Assembly (NCBI RefSeq): GCF_000586475.1
Contig: NZ_BAWJ01000007.1
Coordinates: forward strand, 1-64,000
Direction: 5' to 3'
DNA from: Psychrobacter sp. JCM 18903
GTDB lineage: Bacteria > Pseudomonadota > Gammaproteobacteria > Pseudomonadales > Moraxellaceae
Length of the DNA stretch: 64,000 nt
Numbering within the stretch: the first letter of the stretch is position 1; every line of letters begins with the position of its first letter. The position numbers and the translations under genes are program-made. Shown here one piece after another: positions 22,435 through 33,974 of this stretch. The notes beneath the pieces are model-generated. The model was not told the origin of the DNA. It saw nothing but the letters and a program-made list of their open reading frames with translations, and ran no database searches.

Positions 22435-22453
22435 AGTATAAGCAATATAGCTA

Positions 22454-23739
<1,286 letters not shown>

Positions 23740-24157
23740 AATAGTTGCCTGTAACGCTAGAAGTGAGGAAGAGGTTCGAAAGTGTTATTTTTAAAAATAC
23801 TGTTTTTATCAAAATAAGTGATAGCCGCTATAATACCAAGACACAGCAGATTTGACCATGTTTTGACCGCTGCTGATTGAATTTTCATTTATTACTTTCA
23901 TTATCCGTAGCCAGTTATATTCGCTTTAAATGCATCTCTCAAAGTTCAGCTTGCCTCAATAAGCCTCGCCCATCTTTATTAAAACCATTAATATCACTTC
24001 TATCAACGAACAGAGCGGCTTATATGTTTCATTTAGGGGTACTTTTCGGTAAGATAAGCGCATACCTTTTATTCGACTTCTAGCCTAGTACGACGTAGCT
24101 GCTGCATTTTGTCGATTTAAACCCAACACTTTCAATACAAGTATTTGAGAAACCTTT
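23740..24157. other. Intergenic region between serS and the YcxB-like gene
   Basis: About 420 bases separating divergent genes. Presumably holds both promoters. No conserved RNA, repeat or credible coding region was recognised. Confidence 0.4.
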
Positions 24158-24817
24158 ATGGCCTTGTACCCCTATACGCTACAACCTGTCGCCTTAAACC
24201 TAACTGAGGCAGAATTTCACCAAGCACAATACGAGCTATTTGCCAGTGCCAGCCCTTCTTTCGGTCTAAAAAGTATCAAAACGAAAGAATGGATCATTAT
24301 GGCGGTAACCGTGGTACTAGCGATCGCAGGGTTGGTTTTTGTGACAGGCTACTCAACCATTATCTTTTGGCTGATGCTAGTTTCAGTCGTCATTTATTTA
24401 CTGGTTCGTACCCTTGGCTTTAAATGGTATGTGAAAAGAGAGTTTGACAAGCAAGTGGCGGATCAAGAAATGCCAGACGAGATGCGTCAGATGAAATTGG
24501 GCGTACAAAAGCATGGCCTCGTCATGGCGATGCCAGTGAATCAGCCTGACACATTTAATAACAACCAAATGCGCGGCATGCAAATGCGAGCAGGCACGAC
24601 CCAGCAAGCCGTCATTCCATGGTCAGCTGTCAAAAGCTGGGATGAGACGGACGACTATATCTTTATGATGTTTGAGATGAAAGGTCAACAAGGCAGCCAA
24701 ATTGTGCCAAAACGCTTAGAAGCACAGAAGTTCCCGATCGATACGGTACGTCAGCATTTGCAAGAAGTTATCCCCGTTAAAGGCTTAAATCCTGAAAACT
24801 TACAGCCGCCAGCATAA
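24158..24817 (+). CDS. YcxB-like membrane protein
   Basis: 219 residues. Two adjacent membrane helices (about residues 46-65 and 70-86) follow a short cytoplasmic N-terminus. The C-terminal half, with VIPWSAVKSWDETDDYIFMMF, resembles the YcxB-like domain. The N-terminal LTEAEFHQAQYELF is reminiscent of the same family. Function unknown. A 12-bp inverted repeat lies 14 bp after the stop. Confidence 0.6.
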   Translation: MALYPYTLQPVALNLTEAEFHQAQYELFASASPSFGLKSIKTKEWIIMAVTVVLAIAGLVFVTGYSTIIFWLMLVSVVIYLLVRTLGFKWYVKREFDKQVADQEMPDEMRQMKLGVQKHGLVMAMPVNQPDTFNNNQMRGMQMRAGTTQQAVIPWSAVKSWDETDDYIFMMFEMKGQQGSQIVPKRLEAQKFPIDTVRQHLQEVIPVKGLNPENLQPPA

Positions 24818-25192
24818 AACAGTAGAAGACTTCTTTATCGCTTATTATATGAGCGATAAAGAAATGAGCAATAAAAAACACTTTTTACAAAACCAATCAT
24901 AATTATAAATTTATTGAAATTAACTTATCGATGGTGCTCTGCTATTATAATAGCTATCAGAAGAAAGGTGATAATTGCTCTAAATTATATGAATGTATAG
25001 TTATGATTTTAGCTTAAGCTGACGCCATTCTATATGGTAGTTTTATCATACTATTTTCTAAGATTGTTACTTTTTAAGGCTGAAAAGCGTTAATATATTA
25101 AAGAGCATAGTAATGCAGCACACGAGTTGCTACACTTCTCATCTTCTTCATTTAATGTTTTATATCAACACTCAAACTATAAGGATAATATT
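24818..25192. other. Intergenic region upstream of dps
   Basis: 375 AT-rich bases. At 24831-24863 a perfect 12-bp inverted repeat (TTCTTTATCGCT / AGCGATAAAGAA) may end the upstream transcript, though it lacks a T-run. A TATAAT at about 24945 is a possible -10 for dps, but I found no well-spaced -35 and no clear OxyR or Fur site. Confidence 0.35.
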
Positions 25193-25669
25193 ATGAGTAA
25201 CGCTACTAATCAAATCGGTCTAGAAAAAGCTGACATGAGCGAAGTCATTGCACAACTAAACAATTTATTGTCAACTTATCACGTATTTTATTTAAACGTC
25301 CGTGGCTATCACTGGAATGTAAAAGGTGAGCATTTTTTCACCTTGCATCCAAAATTTGAAGAATTGTATACTGCGCTACAATTACAAATTGATGAAATTG
25401 CTGAGCGTATCTTAACTTTGGGCGGCACACCGCTGCATGCTTATAGCGATTTTACTCAGCATACTAGCATTCAAGAAGATAAAAACGTCAAAGATGGCAA
25501 TGCTTGTGTGAAAGGCGTGGTAACTGGTTTACAAGCTTTGATTACAGAGCAGCGTAAAGTATCTGCTCTAGCAGCAGACAGCGAAGATCAAGGGACAGCT
25601 GATCTCGTAGATGCCTATGTACAAGAGCAAGAAAAGCTCATCTGGATGTATAACGCCTTTTTGGGTTAA
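25193..25669 (+). CDS. dps: Dps family DNA-protection ferritin
   Basis: 158 residues, typical Dps length. The ferroxidase-site residues are in RGYHWNVKGEHFF and the partner segment ELYTALQLQIDEIAERIL. It stores iron and protects DNA in stationary phase or under oxidative stress, as a dodecamer in the cytoplasm. The start is ATG 25193, with AAGGA about 8 bases upstream; the longer in-frame start at 25127 is disfavoured because it adds a non-homologous tail. Confidence 0.93.
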   Translation: MSNATNQIGLEKADMSEVIAQLNNLLSTYHVFYLNVRGYHWNVKGEHFFTLHPKFEELYTALQLQIDEIAERILTLGGTPLHAYSDFTQHTSIQEDKNVKDGNACVKGVVTGLQALITEQRKVSALAADSEDQGTADLVDAYVQEQEKLIWMYNAFLG

Positions 25670-25695
25670 TCATTACTAATGAAACAGTACATCAC

Positions 25696-25869
25696 TAGGG
25701 CGTGTCCTCATTTTAAAAATGGTGATAAAAATGAGATAAATTGCAGTTAACCAAGGAAAATAGCGCTGTTAATATCGAGATATTGATAAGCTATTTGACG
25801 ATGTTTAACAAAATTTAGCCATTTTTAGCCCATTTAGAGAGTAATTGATTGAATTGAGGACACGCCCTA
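25696..25869. mobile_element. MITE-like element, 174 bp, with 15-bp terminal inverted repeats
   Basis: The ends are TAGGGCGTGTCCTCA and its exact reverse complement TGAGGACACGCCCTA. If TA is the duplicated target, the inverted repeat proper is the 13 bases beginning GGGCGTG. There is no room for a transposase, so it would need one in trans. Partial inner symmetry (TAAAAATGG on both arms) supports a foldback element. It sits between dps and the convergent DUF2057 gene. A decayed relative lies at 40598-40649. Confidence 0.72.
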
Positions 25870-25883
25870 AAATCTAGATCATA

Positions 25884-25911
25884 AAAAAGCACCTAATTTA
25901 GGTGCTTTTTT
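25884..25911. terminator. Bidirectional terminator between dps and the DUF2057 gene
   Basis: GCACCTA / TAGGTGC with a 3-base loop, flanked by A6 on one side and T7 on the other, so it can stop transcription from either convergent gene. It lies just outside the MITE-like element. Confidence 0.8.
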
Positions 25912-25936
25912 TGTGCTTGCTGTTGCTAATGAAACC

Positions 25937-26626
25937 TTATTTTTGCATCCATTGACGCATTTTTTCGCGCTCAGCAGGCGTGGCTTGTAACCAAATTTGC
26001 ATAAATTGATCTAAGGTATTATCAGATGAATTAACGCTAGTGGTTTGCTTAGTAGTCGCTACCGTACCCGTATTCACATTTGGTTGATCTAATGCGGCAA
26101 TCGCACGCTGATTCTGTAGCTCTGCATCATCTGCCCCACCAAATACACCGCCGAACGCCTTGCCTAAACCTGACAACAAGCCACCTTGATTACCAGCGAT
26201 ACCTTGCTGACTTGCAACCACAGTATTGTTTTTCTCTACTGCCAGTATCGGACGCTTGGCATATTCTTTAGCTGCTGCATACTCTTCTGGCTGATTCGGC
26301 ATGGTCAGATGATAGGTTTGATTATCCGCCAATTCTGCCGTCACGCTCACATTACCCGAACGTAAATAATCATGCTCATCACGGCGCAAATCGTATAAGC
26401 GATCGTATTTTGCAGTAATCGCATGTTGACCCGGCTGAAGCGTGAACTTTTTAGTCAATGGTTGAAAAGCGCTCTGCTGCACTTCTTGCCCATTAATAGC
26501 CGTGACTTTGATATGGTCATCAACCAGTAGCGTTACTTCAGCATGCGACAGCATAGAGACAGAGCCTGCACCAATAAGCAACGTGCTGATGGTCAGTTTT
26601 TTTAGCAAAGAAGCATTGGATTTCAT
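25937..26626 (-). CDS. DUF2057 (YccT-like) family secreted protein
   Basis: About 229 residues. The signal peptide MKSNASLLKKLTISTLL continues to a likely cleavage after SHA. The N-terminal domain (VTLLVDDHIKVTAINGQEV, FTLQPGQHAITAKYDRLY) fits DUF2057. The C-terminal half is Gly- and Thr-rich and low in complexity, ending in ATPAEREKMRQWMQ. Predicted periplasmic; function unknown. ATG 26626 is chosen because GGAATC lies about 8 bases before it. Confidence 0.68.
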   Translation of the reverse strand: MKSNASLLKKLTISTLLIGAGSVSMLSHAEVTLLVDDHIKVTAINGQEVQQSAFQPLTKKFTLQPGQHAITAKYDRLYDLRRDEHDYLRSGNVSVTAELADNQTYHLTMPNQPEEYAAAKEYAKRPILAVEKNNTVVASQQGIAGNQGGLLSGLGKAFGGVFGGADDAELQNQRAIAALDQPNVNTGTVATTKQTTSVNSSDNTLDQFMQIWLQATPAEREKMRQWMQK

Positions 26627-26701
26627 AAGTGATTCCATTAATAGTGAAAACGTTTTGGCAATAGTAAAAGCGTTTTGGATAAAAGACTTTAGTTGTTAAT
26701 G

Positions 26702-27511
26702 CTAAAAATCGAGTGGCATCGTATGTTGATCTTGTTCCGCTGAATCGTTATCTACTTGTGTCTCTTGCGCAATATCAGCAAGCTCTGCTGCTAGTGTCTG
26801 CTCATCAATGGTACGCAATGCGTCAGTGATGACTGCTTTGGATATATTGCTACGCCCAAGGTTCGAAAACATCGGCTGAATATAATTGAGTACTTCCATC
26901 ATCGCACCGATGCGATGTGGTCCTTCAGTAAGCAAATAATCAATAATTCGATCATCAAACTGCCAACCACGCCGACGCAAGATGGATTGTAATAACGCCT
27001 GACGGTCGGCTAAGTCATGACCATTGGGTACTTTAAACGTAGGTGCTTGTGCCAAACGAGTCAGCAAATCCCTCAATTGAAAGGGCAAATCACCAGCAGG
27101 CTTATTGGCTGCAAACAACAATTGACGCTGACCTTCACGACTGCGGTTAATCAAATGAAATAAGGCTTCTTGCCATTGACTGCTTTGCTCCAGCACCTCT
27201 AAATCATCGATCGCGATTAGATCGAAGTTTTCTAGAGAGGAGAGGACGTGCACATCGGTATGAATCAACTCATTGAGTGACAAACAAATCGCGGACTTGT
27301 CCATCTCAATAAATGACTCACAGATAGCAGATAATAAGTGCGACTTGCCCGTAGCAGGACTGCCAAATAGGTACAGCTGACCAATCAGGCCGACATGTAG
27401 TTGCCGCACTGCATCAATAATTGACATCCAACCAGGACCGGCGAAGTCACTTAGACTTGCATCATGCTTAATGTCCAGATTGAGACTTAGCTGTGCTTCT
27501 GCATGAATCAT
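26702..27511 (-). CDS. hda: DnaA regulatory inactivator Hda
   Basis: About 269 residues. A DnaA-like AAA module with Walker A GSPATGKSHL, Walker B LIAIDDLEV and sensor region INRSREGQRQLLFAA. With the DNA-loaded beta clamp it promotes hydrolysis of DnaA-ATP after initiation. The N-terminus AQLSLNLDIKHDASL includes the QLSL clamp-binding-type motif expected of Hda. Start ATG 27511 puts that motif right at the N-terminus. A C-terminal tail of about 35 acidic residues is longer than usual. Followed upstream by perM and then divergent purMN, a known synteny block. Confidence 0.9.
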   Translation of the reverse strand: MIHAEAQLSLNLDIKHDASLSDFAGPGWMSIIDAVRQLHVGLIGQLYLFGSPATGKSHLLSAICESFIEMDKSAICLSLNELIHTDVHVLSSLENFDLIAIDDLEVLEQSSQWQEALFHLINRSREGQRQLLFAANKPAGDLPFQLRDLLTRLAQAPTFKVPNGHDLADRQALLQSILRRRGWQFDDRIIDYLLTEGPHRIGAMMEVLNYIQPMFSNLGRSNISKAVITDALRTIDEQTLAAELADIAQETQVDNDSAEQDQHTMPLDF

Positions 27512-27835
27512 CAACTCGTTTTGCGTAATGCAATAAATAAAAGGATAAATTATTAATAACTGTCTTTGAGGTACTCTTATACTACCTGATATAACTTGCT
27601 GCGTTAGCATCTCGTCATTTTAATCAGGAATATATCTGAAAATTATCTAATCAAAAGTCATCTTGTTAACGACCAACTGGATAACGGCGGATACTGTCAA
27701 TACTGCGCCTATATATAACATATTTGCAAAATGACTGACAAGTCTTTTACCTATTAAGCCTTATCCATCACTGTTTATTCCTCACACCATTTACTATTAA
27801 TTCCCCATGGCTCTATCAATTTAACGATAAAATAT
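27512..27835. other. Intergenic region between hda and perM
   Basis: 324 bases on the 5' side of hda. It presumably carries the hda promoter. No repeat, RNA or operator recognised. Confidence 0.4.
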
Positions 27836-28942
27836 TTATCTCTTCTCAAACAATGCCAATTGCTTACGACCTTTATAAAAATCTGTCGAACGATAGTAGA
27901 TATATAAATGGCGAAACAGTACATTAAGCACGGCAGACACTGGCAAAGCAATTAGCATACCAACGAAACCCAATAAGCTTGCGCCTGCCAATACGGCAAA
28001 AATCACCCAAAGCGGCGATAGACCTATCTTATCACCCAATAGTAACGGCTGTAGAATATAACCTTCTGCGGCTTGCCCAACTAAAAACGCTCCGACGATC
28101 AGCGACAAATACGTCCAATTTAGCCCAAACTGGAACAGGCAGGCGATAATGGCAGCGATAAAACCAATGCCAAAACCCAAATAAGGAACAAAGCTGGCAA
28201 TACCGGCAACCATACCAATAATCAGCCCAAGCTCAAGCCCAATAAGCTGTAATTGCACCGCATAAATAGCACCCAATAATACCATCACCAATAGCTGACC
28301 TTTGATAAATGCCATCAACGCAAGGTCACACTCTCGAGCAATTTGAATGACTTTTTTGCTATACGCAGCGGGAATCGCCAGCTTCCATGTTTGCAGACGC
28401 TGATCCCAATTAAATAAGAAATAAAAGGTAAGAATCGGCACCAGCACAATGAGTCCTGCATTATTGATGAAGTTCATGCTCGACACCAATATTTGGTTCA
28501 TCATGGTACTGGCATCTTCAAACTTATAATTGGTTTGCATGTATTCAACCAATGTCTCAGAAAACCCTTTAGACTCCAACTCTGGCAGATTGATACGACT
28601 GTTGTTAACGAACCATTCACGTACGACTTCATTATACCAAGTTAAGACCTTAGGCAGGTACTCCCACGCCGCTTGCAACTGATGCCACAAGGTCGGTATC
28701 AACCACCAAAGCAGTAGCACCATTCCTAAAGTGATGGTGGAATAGACAATGATAATCGCCACCCAGCGTTTGATATACTTCGATAAGCGTTTGACCAGCG
28801 GATTGAACAAGTAAGCCAGTACGAAAGCAAAGACAAACGGTATAATGACTGGCATCATCAAATACAGTAATAATATACCCACCACCATCGCAACGACAAT
28901 AAATAAGCGCCGAAAAAAAGGATCTATTGGTTGGTTCATCAT
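27836..28942 (-). CDS. perM: AI-2E family transporter / PerM permease
   Basis: Intact, 368 residues, with about eight hydrophobic segments. Family features are the N-terminal VIIPFVFAFVLAYLFNPLV, the GIASFVPYLGFGIGFI segment and the C-terminal GEILGFVGMLIALP-like stretch (LLGFVGMLIALPVSAVL). Members export small solutes or ions, and some were linked to autoinducer-2; the substrate here is unknown. It is divergent from purM and upstream of hda. Confidence 0.9.
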   Translation of the reverse strand: MMNQPIDPFFRRLFIVVAMVVGILLLYLMMPVIIPFVFAFVLAYLFNPLVKRLSKYIKRWVAIIIVYSTITLGMVLLLWWLIPTLWHQLQAAWEYLPKVLTWYNEVVREWFVNNSRINLPELESKGFSETLVEYMQTNYKFEDASTMMNQILVSSMNFINNAGLIVLVPILTFYFLFNWDQRLQTWKLAIPAAYSKKVIQIARECDLALMAFIKGQLLVMVLLGAIYAVQLQLIGLELGLIIGMVAGIASFVPYLGFGIGFIAAIIACLFQFGLNWTYLSLIVGAFLVGQAAEGYILQPLLLGDKIGLSPLWVIFAVLAGASLLGFVGMLIALPVSAVLNVLFRHLYIYYRSTDFYKGRKQLALFEKR

Positions 28943-29277
28943 GACAAGGAATCCTATGATAGGCTGATTTAAGATGGGAGCATAATTGAAAGAAATGATA
29001 CGTCTTATCGTACAACAACGGTGTAATAGCGAACTGTTATCGACAATAAATTTAGCGTTCTATTATCGCAGAGTACAGCAAAAAATCCGTCATTTTTTGT
29101 TTCTTAACTTTTTATTTACCACTTAAAGTCAGTCTTCGTGAAATATCCGCCAAATATCCGCAAGTTGCTTTGCGAGTAAGGGTCATTTTTGGGTATAATG
29201 TGCGCACTATATTCAGAATTAACACGACCAACTCGATTTTCTACTGACAGACCTTCATTCCCTATAAAATTTGTGAG
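28943..29277. other. perM-purM divergent intergenic region
   Basis: 335 bases between divergent genes. It holds a likely purM promoter (29170-29199). No PurR-like operator was identified with confidence. Confidence 0.45.
29170..29199 (+). promoter_or_regulatory. Likely purM promoter
   Basis: TTGCGA (29170-29175), an 18-base spacer and a perfect TATAAT (29194-29199), about 80 bases before purM. Identified by match to the sigma-70 consensus only. Confidence 0.5.
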
Positions 29278-30331
29278 ATGACCATGAGTAACAAGCCTTC
29301 TTTAAGCTACAAAGATGCTGGTGTTGATATTGATGCTGGCGATGCGTTGGTACAACGTATTAAATCAGTGGCAAAAGCCACCTCTCGTCCTGAGGTTGTG
29401 GGCGGACTTGGCGGCTTTGGAGCGCTTTGTCGTATACCAACTGGTTACACCTCTCCTCTACTCGTGTCGGGCACTGACGCGTCGGTACTAAGCTCAAGCT
29501 GGCATTACAGCTGAATCGTCATGACACTATCGGCATTGATTTAGTCGCCATGTGCGTCAACGATTTATTGGTTTGCGGTGCAGAGCCATTATTTTTCTTA
29601 GACTATTATGCAACTGGCAAGCTTGATATTGATGTTGCAGCGACTGTGGTCACTGGTATTGGTGAAGGCTGTAAGTTATCAAACTGCGCTCTAATCGGCG
29701 GCGAAACGGCTGAGATGCCAGGCATGTATCAAGACGATGATTATGACTTGGCAGGCTTTTGTGTCGGTGTGGTCGAAGAAGCGGAAGTCATCACTGGCGA
29801 AAACGTCGCGGAAGGCGATGTATTGATCGCTCTTGCCTCAAGTGGCGCACACTCAAACGGTTATTCATTGGTACGTAAAGTCATCGAAGTCAGCGGCATT
29901 GATGTGACTACTAGCGATGAGCAATTAGACGGTCAGCTATCCAAGACGCGTTAATGGCCCCTACTCGCATCTATGTTAAAGCGATTAAAGCGTTGCAAGA
30001 TACTCTTGGTAGCTCAGCGCTGCATGCAATGTCACATATCACTGGTGGCGGCTTAACCGATAATTTACCACGTGTATTACCAGAGAATTTAGCTGCTAGT
30101 ATTGATACGGCTAGCTGGCAGTTCTCAGAGCTATTCACTTGGTTACAAACCCAAGGAAATATTGAACAAAGCGAGATGTACCGCACTTTTAACTGCGGCG
30201 TTGGTTTTGTCATTGTCGTGCCTAAAGATAAAGCAGATGCGGCTATTCAAACTTTGAATGATGCTGGTGAAAAAGCTTGGCAATTAGGCGAAATGGTGAA
30301 GCGCGAAGCGGATGCTGTGGTGTACCGTTAA
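29278..30331 (+). CDS. purM: Phosphoribosylformylglycinamidine cyclo-ligase (two frameshifts)
   Basis: AIR synthetase of purine biosynthesis, 351 residues once repaired. It begins [20 protein letters not shown]. Restoring one G near 29479 gives the signature [13 protein letters not shown], and restoring one C near 29941 gives [15 protein letters not shown]. Between them, [31 protein letters not shown] and the glycine-rich [13 protein letters not shown] are all family-typical. Two ATGs (29278, 29284) are possible starts. Its TAA overlaps the ATG of purN by one base. Confidence 0.95.
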
Positions 30332-31038
30332 TGTCAGAAATATCGTTAATATCAACCAATACACGCCAAGACAGCAAGCCTTTGCGCATTGCTGTCTTGG
30401 TATCTGGTAGTGGTAGCAACTTGCAAGTACTGATAGATGCGATGCAAGCTGGCGCACTGCCAATTGAGATTGTTGGCGTCATAAGCAACCGTGAAGATGC
30501 TTATGCCATCACCCGTGCAAAAGACGCTGACATTCCTGTGGCAGTATTGTCACATGTTGCTAGCGGCAAACGCATGGGCATCATGACCTTTGAGAGTCAT
30601 GCCAGCAGCCAACTAGCATCATGGCAACCAGATGTCATTGTGTTAGCTGGTTTTATGCGTGTCTTGAGTGCAGATTTTATCGATAATGCACCAGCGCCGA
30701 TGATTAATCTGCACCCCTCTTTACTACCTGTCTATAAAGGCCTTGATACCCATCAGCGTGCGATACAAGCAGGTGAGCGACATCATGGCTGTAGTATTCA
30801 TGTCGTCACTGCCGAGCTTGACGCGGGGGCTGTTTTGACCCAAGCGCTGTTAGAGATACATCAAAGAGACACTGCCGATAGCTTGCAAGCACGCGTGCAA
30901 AAGCTTGAGCATCAATTGCTCCCTTGGACGATTTTATTATTGGCCAAAGGCGCACTTTCGCTAGACCATGCTCAAGCATCCAATCAACAAAGTATGTCTT
31001 TACCAACGCTACCGTTAAAACTATATTTGAACGACTGA
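30331..31038 (+). CDS. purN: Phosphoribosylglycinamide formyltransferase
   Basis: GAR transformylase, 235 residues, intact. The N-terminal IAVLVSGSGSNLQVLIDA binds the substrate phosphate. The catalytic Asn-His-Asp are in the INLHPSLLP segment and the AELDAGAVL segment. The start ATG 30331 overlaps the purM stop (TAATG), giving translational coupling. The C-terminus is about 20 residues longer than E. coli PurN. Confidence 0.95.
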   Translation: MSEISLISTNTRQDSKPLRIAVLVSGSGSNLQVLIDAMQAGALPIEIVGVISNREDAYAITRAKDADIPVAVLSHVASGKRMGIMTFESHASSQLASWQPDVIVLAGFMRVLSADFIDNAPAPMINLHPSLLPVYKGLDTHQRAIQAGERHHGCSIHVVTAELDAGAVLTQALLEIHQRDTADSLQARVQKLEHQLLPWTILLLAKGALSLDHAQASNQQSMSLPTLPLKLYLND

Positions 31039-31098
31039 GTAAATAGCGACAGTCACAAATTATCAGGCACCAACTATCAAACTTAAACTCTTCGCATA

Positions 31099-31134
31099 AA
31101 AAAGCCCAGTCACTCAATGAATGACTGGGCTTTC
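31099..31134. terminator. Terminator between purN and the aldehyde dehydrogenase gene
   Basis: AAAGCCCAGTCA / TGACTGGGCTTT, a 12-bp stem flanked by A and T tracts, placed between convergent genes. Confidence 0.8.
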
Positions 31135-31188
31135 TAATAGCTACCTTTAAAATCTTCTAAAGCATATTCATCCCGAAGACGTCAGCTA

Positions 31189-32567
31189 TTATTGACTTTT
31201 ATGGACATGTAACCCTTTAATATTTACAAATTCTTTGATACCAAAACCGCCATGCTCGCGACCATGACCTGAGTTTTTCACTCCACCAAATGGCAACGCT
31301 GGATTTGCAAGACCGTAACCATTGATGTAAACCATGCCCGTATCAAACTCTTCACGCGCTAGGCGAATGGCTTTGTCTTCGTCTTTAGAGAAGATAGCAC
31401 CGCCCAAACCGTAGCGACTGTCATTGGCAATGCGTAATGCATCATCTTGGTCTTTGGCTCGTATTAATGAGGCGACAGGACCAAATAATTCGTCATCATA
31501 GGCAGGTTGTCCTTTTTCGACATTCTCCAAGATAGTTGCTGGATAAAAACTGCCTTTACCTTCTGGCAATTGACCACCAACAGCAATCGTTGCGCCTTTT
31601 GCCACACTGTCTTCTACTTGCTCATGCAATTTTTCTTGTAAATCTTTGCGGGCTAATGGACCAAGATCAGAGGCATCATCCATCGGATCGCCAGATTTAG
31701 CGTCTGCAACTTTTTGACAATGCGTTCACGGAAATCATCGTATAAGCTATCAACAACGATAAAGCGCTTAGCGGCGACACAAGTTTCACCATTATTAATG
31801 AGACGCGCTTGGGTACAAGTTTCTACCGCTAACTCTACATCAGCATCTTCTAAGACAATAAAGGCATCGTTTGAGCCTAATTCTAGCACCACCTTTTTAA
31901 TGGCTTTTGCTGCTTGCTGACCCACAATGCTACCAGCGCCGTCGCTACCTGTCAGTGTGACACCGCGCACTTTGTCATGACCGATTAATGCTTCTGATTG
32001 GTCGTGATCGATTAAAATCGTACGGAACAAATCGTTTGGTAACTCTGATTCATGGAAGATTTTTTCGATTAACAAGCCTGAACCAGTCACGTTTGATGCG
32101 TGCTTGAGTAAAATACTATTACCTGCCATCAGATTTGCGATGGTATAACGGAATACTTGGTAAGCAGGAAAGTTCCATGGCTGCATGCCATAAATGACAC
32201 CGATAGCTGATAAGTCACAATACCTTTCTTCAAGCCTTCAATATCACGTTCATCGTCAGCAAGTGCAGCCACTCCTTTTTCTGCGGTATAGTCGCAAATC
32301 GCCTTACACAAATCTATTTCTTGCAAACTCTGACTATAGAGCTTACCACGCTCCTCAGTCATGAGTTCAGACAACTCTTCTTTGTACTTGAGCAATGTCT
32401 CACCGATAGAATTGATAACTTTTGCACGCGCCTCATGGCTGGTTTTACGCCACTCAGTAAATGCTTGGTGCGAGGATTCAACAATATTGTTCACCTCGTC
32501 ATTACTCATATAATCGTATTCTTTGATCGCTTCACCCGTTGCTGTTTATAGTAGTAATATCTGCCAT
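31189..32567 (-). CDS. Succinate-semialdehyde-type aldehyde dehydrogenase (three frameshifts)
   Basis: About 460 residues once repaired. It keeps MQPWNFPAYQVFR, VVLELGSNDAFIVL and the catalytic Cys in NNGETCVAAKRF. Together with the C-terminal NPALPFGGVKNSGHGRE, this fits NAD(P)-dependent succinate-semialdehyde dehydrogenases that lack the longer GabD N-terminus. Breaks: near 32544, two G on the plus strand restore INPATGEAIKEYDY after the start; near 32206, one C restores TYQPIGVIYG; in the T-run at 31711-31715, one A restores KKVADAKSGDP. ATG 32567 is chosen because AAGGA lies upstream. The preferred substrate is inferred. Confidence 0.85.
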
Positions 32568-32984
32568 GATTATTATCCTTATTTATTAAACTATTTTATT
32601 GGTTTGAAAATTGATCGCTTCAACATCTGAAATCTTAGAAACACATAAACCTTAGAAATACATAAAGCAAGAGTGGTCATTTTTATAAACGTATCTGGTT
32701 AAATTGGACAACTTCATCAACGCTCTTATGAAATCCGATACTGTCGTATAACTTAACAATAGGCTATGTATTTGTGTTTTTTCTTAAAGGAAATTCATCA
32801 TAGCAAAATGTACAACGAGTAGTTTTACAAGTTATAAAGAAGTGTTCGTAAGATGTTAAGAATGTGACTGACCGATTTATTAGGTCAAAATCTTGGACGA
32901 GATTTTTCAGTAAAATTACGCCAATAAAAAACAGCGCTTGGGCTGGTTTAATAAATAAGCAATTGATAACCAAAAATAAATGGC
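32568..32984. other. Intergenic region between the aldehyde dehydrogenase and LysR genes
   Basis: 417 AT-rich bases. It must hold the aldehyde dehydrogenase promoter. A small open frame at 32764-32973 (minus) lacks a ribosome binding site and has unnatural composition. Confidence 0.4.
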
Positions 32985-33974
32985 TTAAAACAAATGATTC
33001 ATCACAGGAATTTCTTGGGGTGGATTCTTTTCTTCGTCAACAATTTGACGAGCCACATGCATGATAAGCTGACGCAACCATCGATGGGCGGGATGATGCT
33101 GCAGCAAAGGCGACCACGCCATCGTTAGCTCAAATTCAGGGATAAAAAATGGTGGCTCGACCATCATGATACTGTCGTTATTAGCTTGCATTTTTGCTAC
33201 ACGCGTAGGCAAAGTTGCAACCAAATCTTTATTGGCTGCGAGCATGGCTGGCATTTGATAGTGGCGGGTAAAAACACTGATTTGACGTTTTTGACCTAAA
33301 CGTTGCAGTGCTTGATCAATTGAACCTAGGCCACCAGATTTTTCTGGATTGACACCAAATCCCACACCCATACCCGTTTTAGAGACCCAAACGTGCTGCG
33401 CCTTAAGATAATTTTTTAGATTAAAGCGATGCGCATAGGGACTGTCAGAGGACAATAGGCAGCTAAAGGTATCACGCCAGACCAAAACTTGGTGGAAACT
33501 TTGCGGAATTTCATTAAAGCGGTTGATCGCCAAATCCACTCGCCCCTGCTCCATATCACGATATGAGACGTCCGATGGCGTTAAGAAATCTAAGATGACA
33601 TTTGGTGCCTCTGAGCGCAATGCTTTGACCAATTTTGGTACCAATGTCGCTTCAGCATAGTCTGAGGTCATGATACGAAAAACGCGCGAGGTACTATAAG
33701 GACGAAATTCTGTGCGTGGCTCTAATACTTGTGTCAAATCCGCCAGTATTTCACGGATACGAGGTTGCAACTCCAAAGCGCGTTCAGTCGGCGTCATGCC
33801 TTCGGATGAGCGTACCAGCAATGGATCATTAAATAGCTTACGTAGCCGGCGCAAAATATTACTCATCGCAGGTTGGGTAATGCCAAGCTGCTCAGCTGCA
33901 CGAGTGACGTTTTTTTCTCGTAACAACACATCTAGATGTACCAATAAATTTAAATCTACCCGCTGCAAATTCAT
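32985..33974 (-). CDS. LysR family transcriptional regulator
   Basis: Intact, 329 residues. The N-terminus RVDLNLLVHLDVLLREKNVT with RAAEQLGITQPAMSN is the NodD/LinR-like LysR subgroup helix-turn-helix. The effector domain follows. It lies upstream of the aldehyde dehydrogenase on the same strand and could regulate that gene or the isocitrate lyase gene downstream of its own 5' end; the sequence does not decide. Confidence 0.9.
   Translation of the reverse strand: MNLQRVDLNLLVHLDVLLREKNVTRAAEQLGITQPAMSNILRRLRKLFNDPLLVRSSEGMTPTERALELQPRIREILADLTQVLEPRTEFRPYSTSRVFRIMTSDYAEATLVPKLVKALRSEAPNVILDFLTPSDVSYRDMEQGRVDLAINRFNEIPQSFHQVLVWRDTFSCLLSSDSPYAHRFNLKNYLKAQHVWVSKTGMGVGFGVNPEKSGGLGSIDQALQRLGQKRQISVFTRHYQMPAMLAANKDLVATLPTRVAKMQANNDSIMMVEPPFFIPEFELTMAWSPLLQHHPAHRWLRQLIMHVARQIVDEEKNPPQEIPVMNHLF

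Noticed and set aside
22198..22453. Riboswitch before or after tkt
   Set aside because: No THI-box or other conserved element was recognised; only the serS terminator is clear.
29278..30331. Programmed ribosomal frameshifting as the cause of split genes
   Set aside because: No slippery heptamers with downstream hairpins at the break sites, and breaks occur at different places in 21 unrelated genes. Missing bases explain them better.
32764..32973. 69-residue open frame between the aldehyde dehydrogenase and LysR genes
   Set aside because: No ribosome binding site and no domain; probably chance in AT-rich intergenic DNA.
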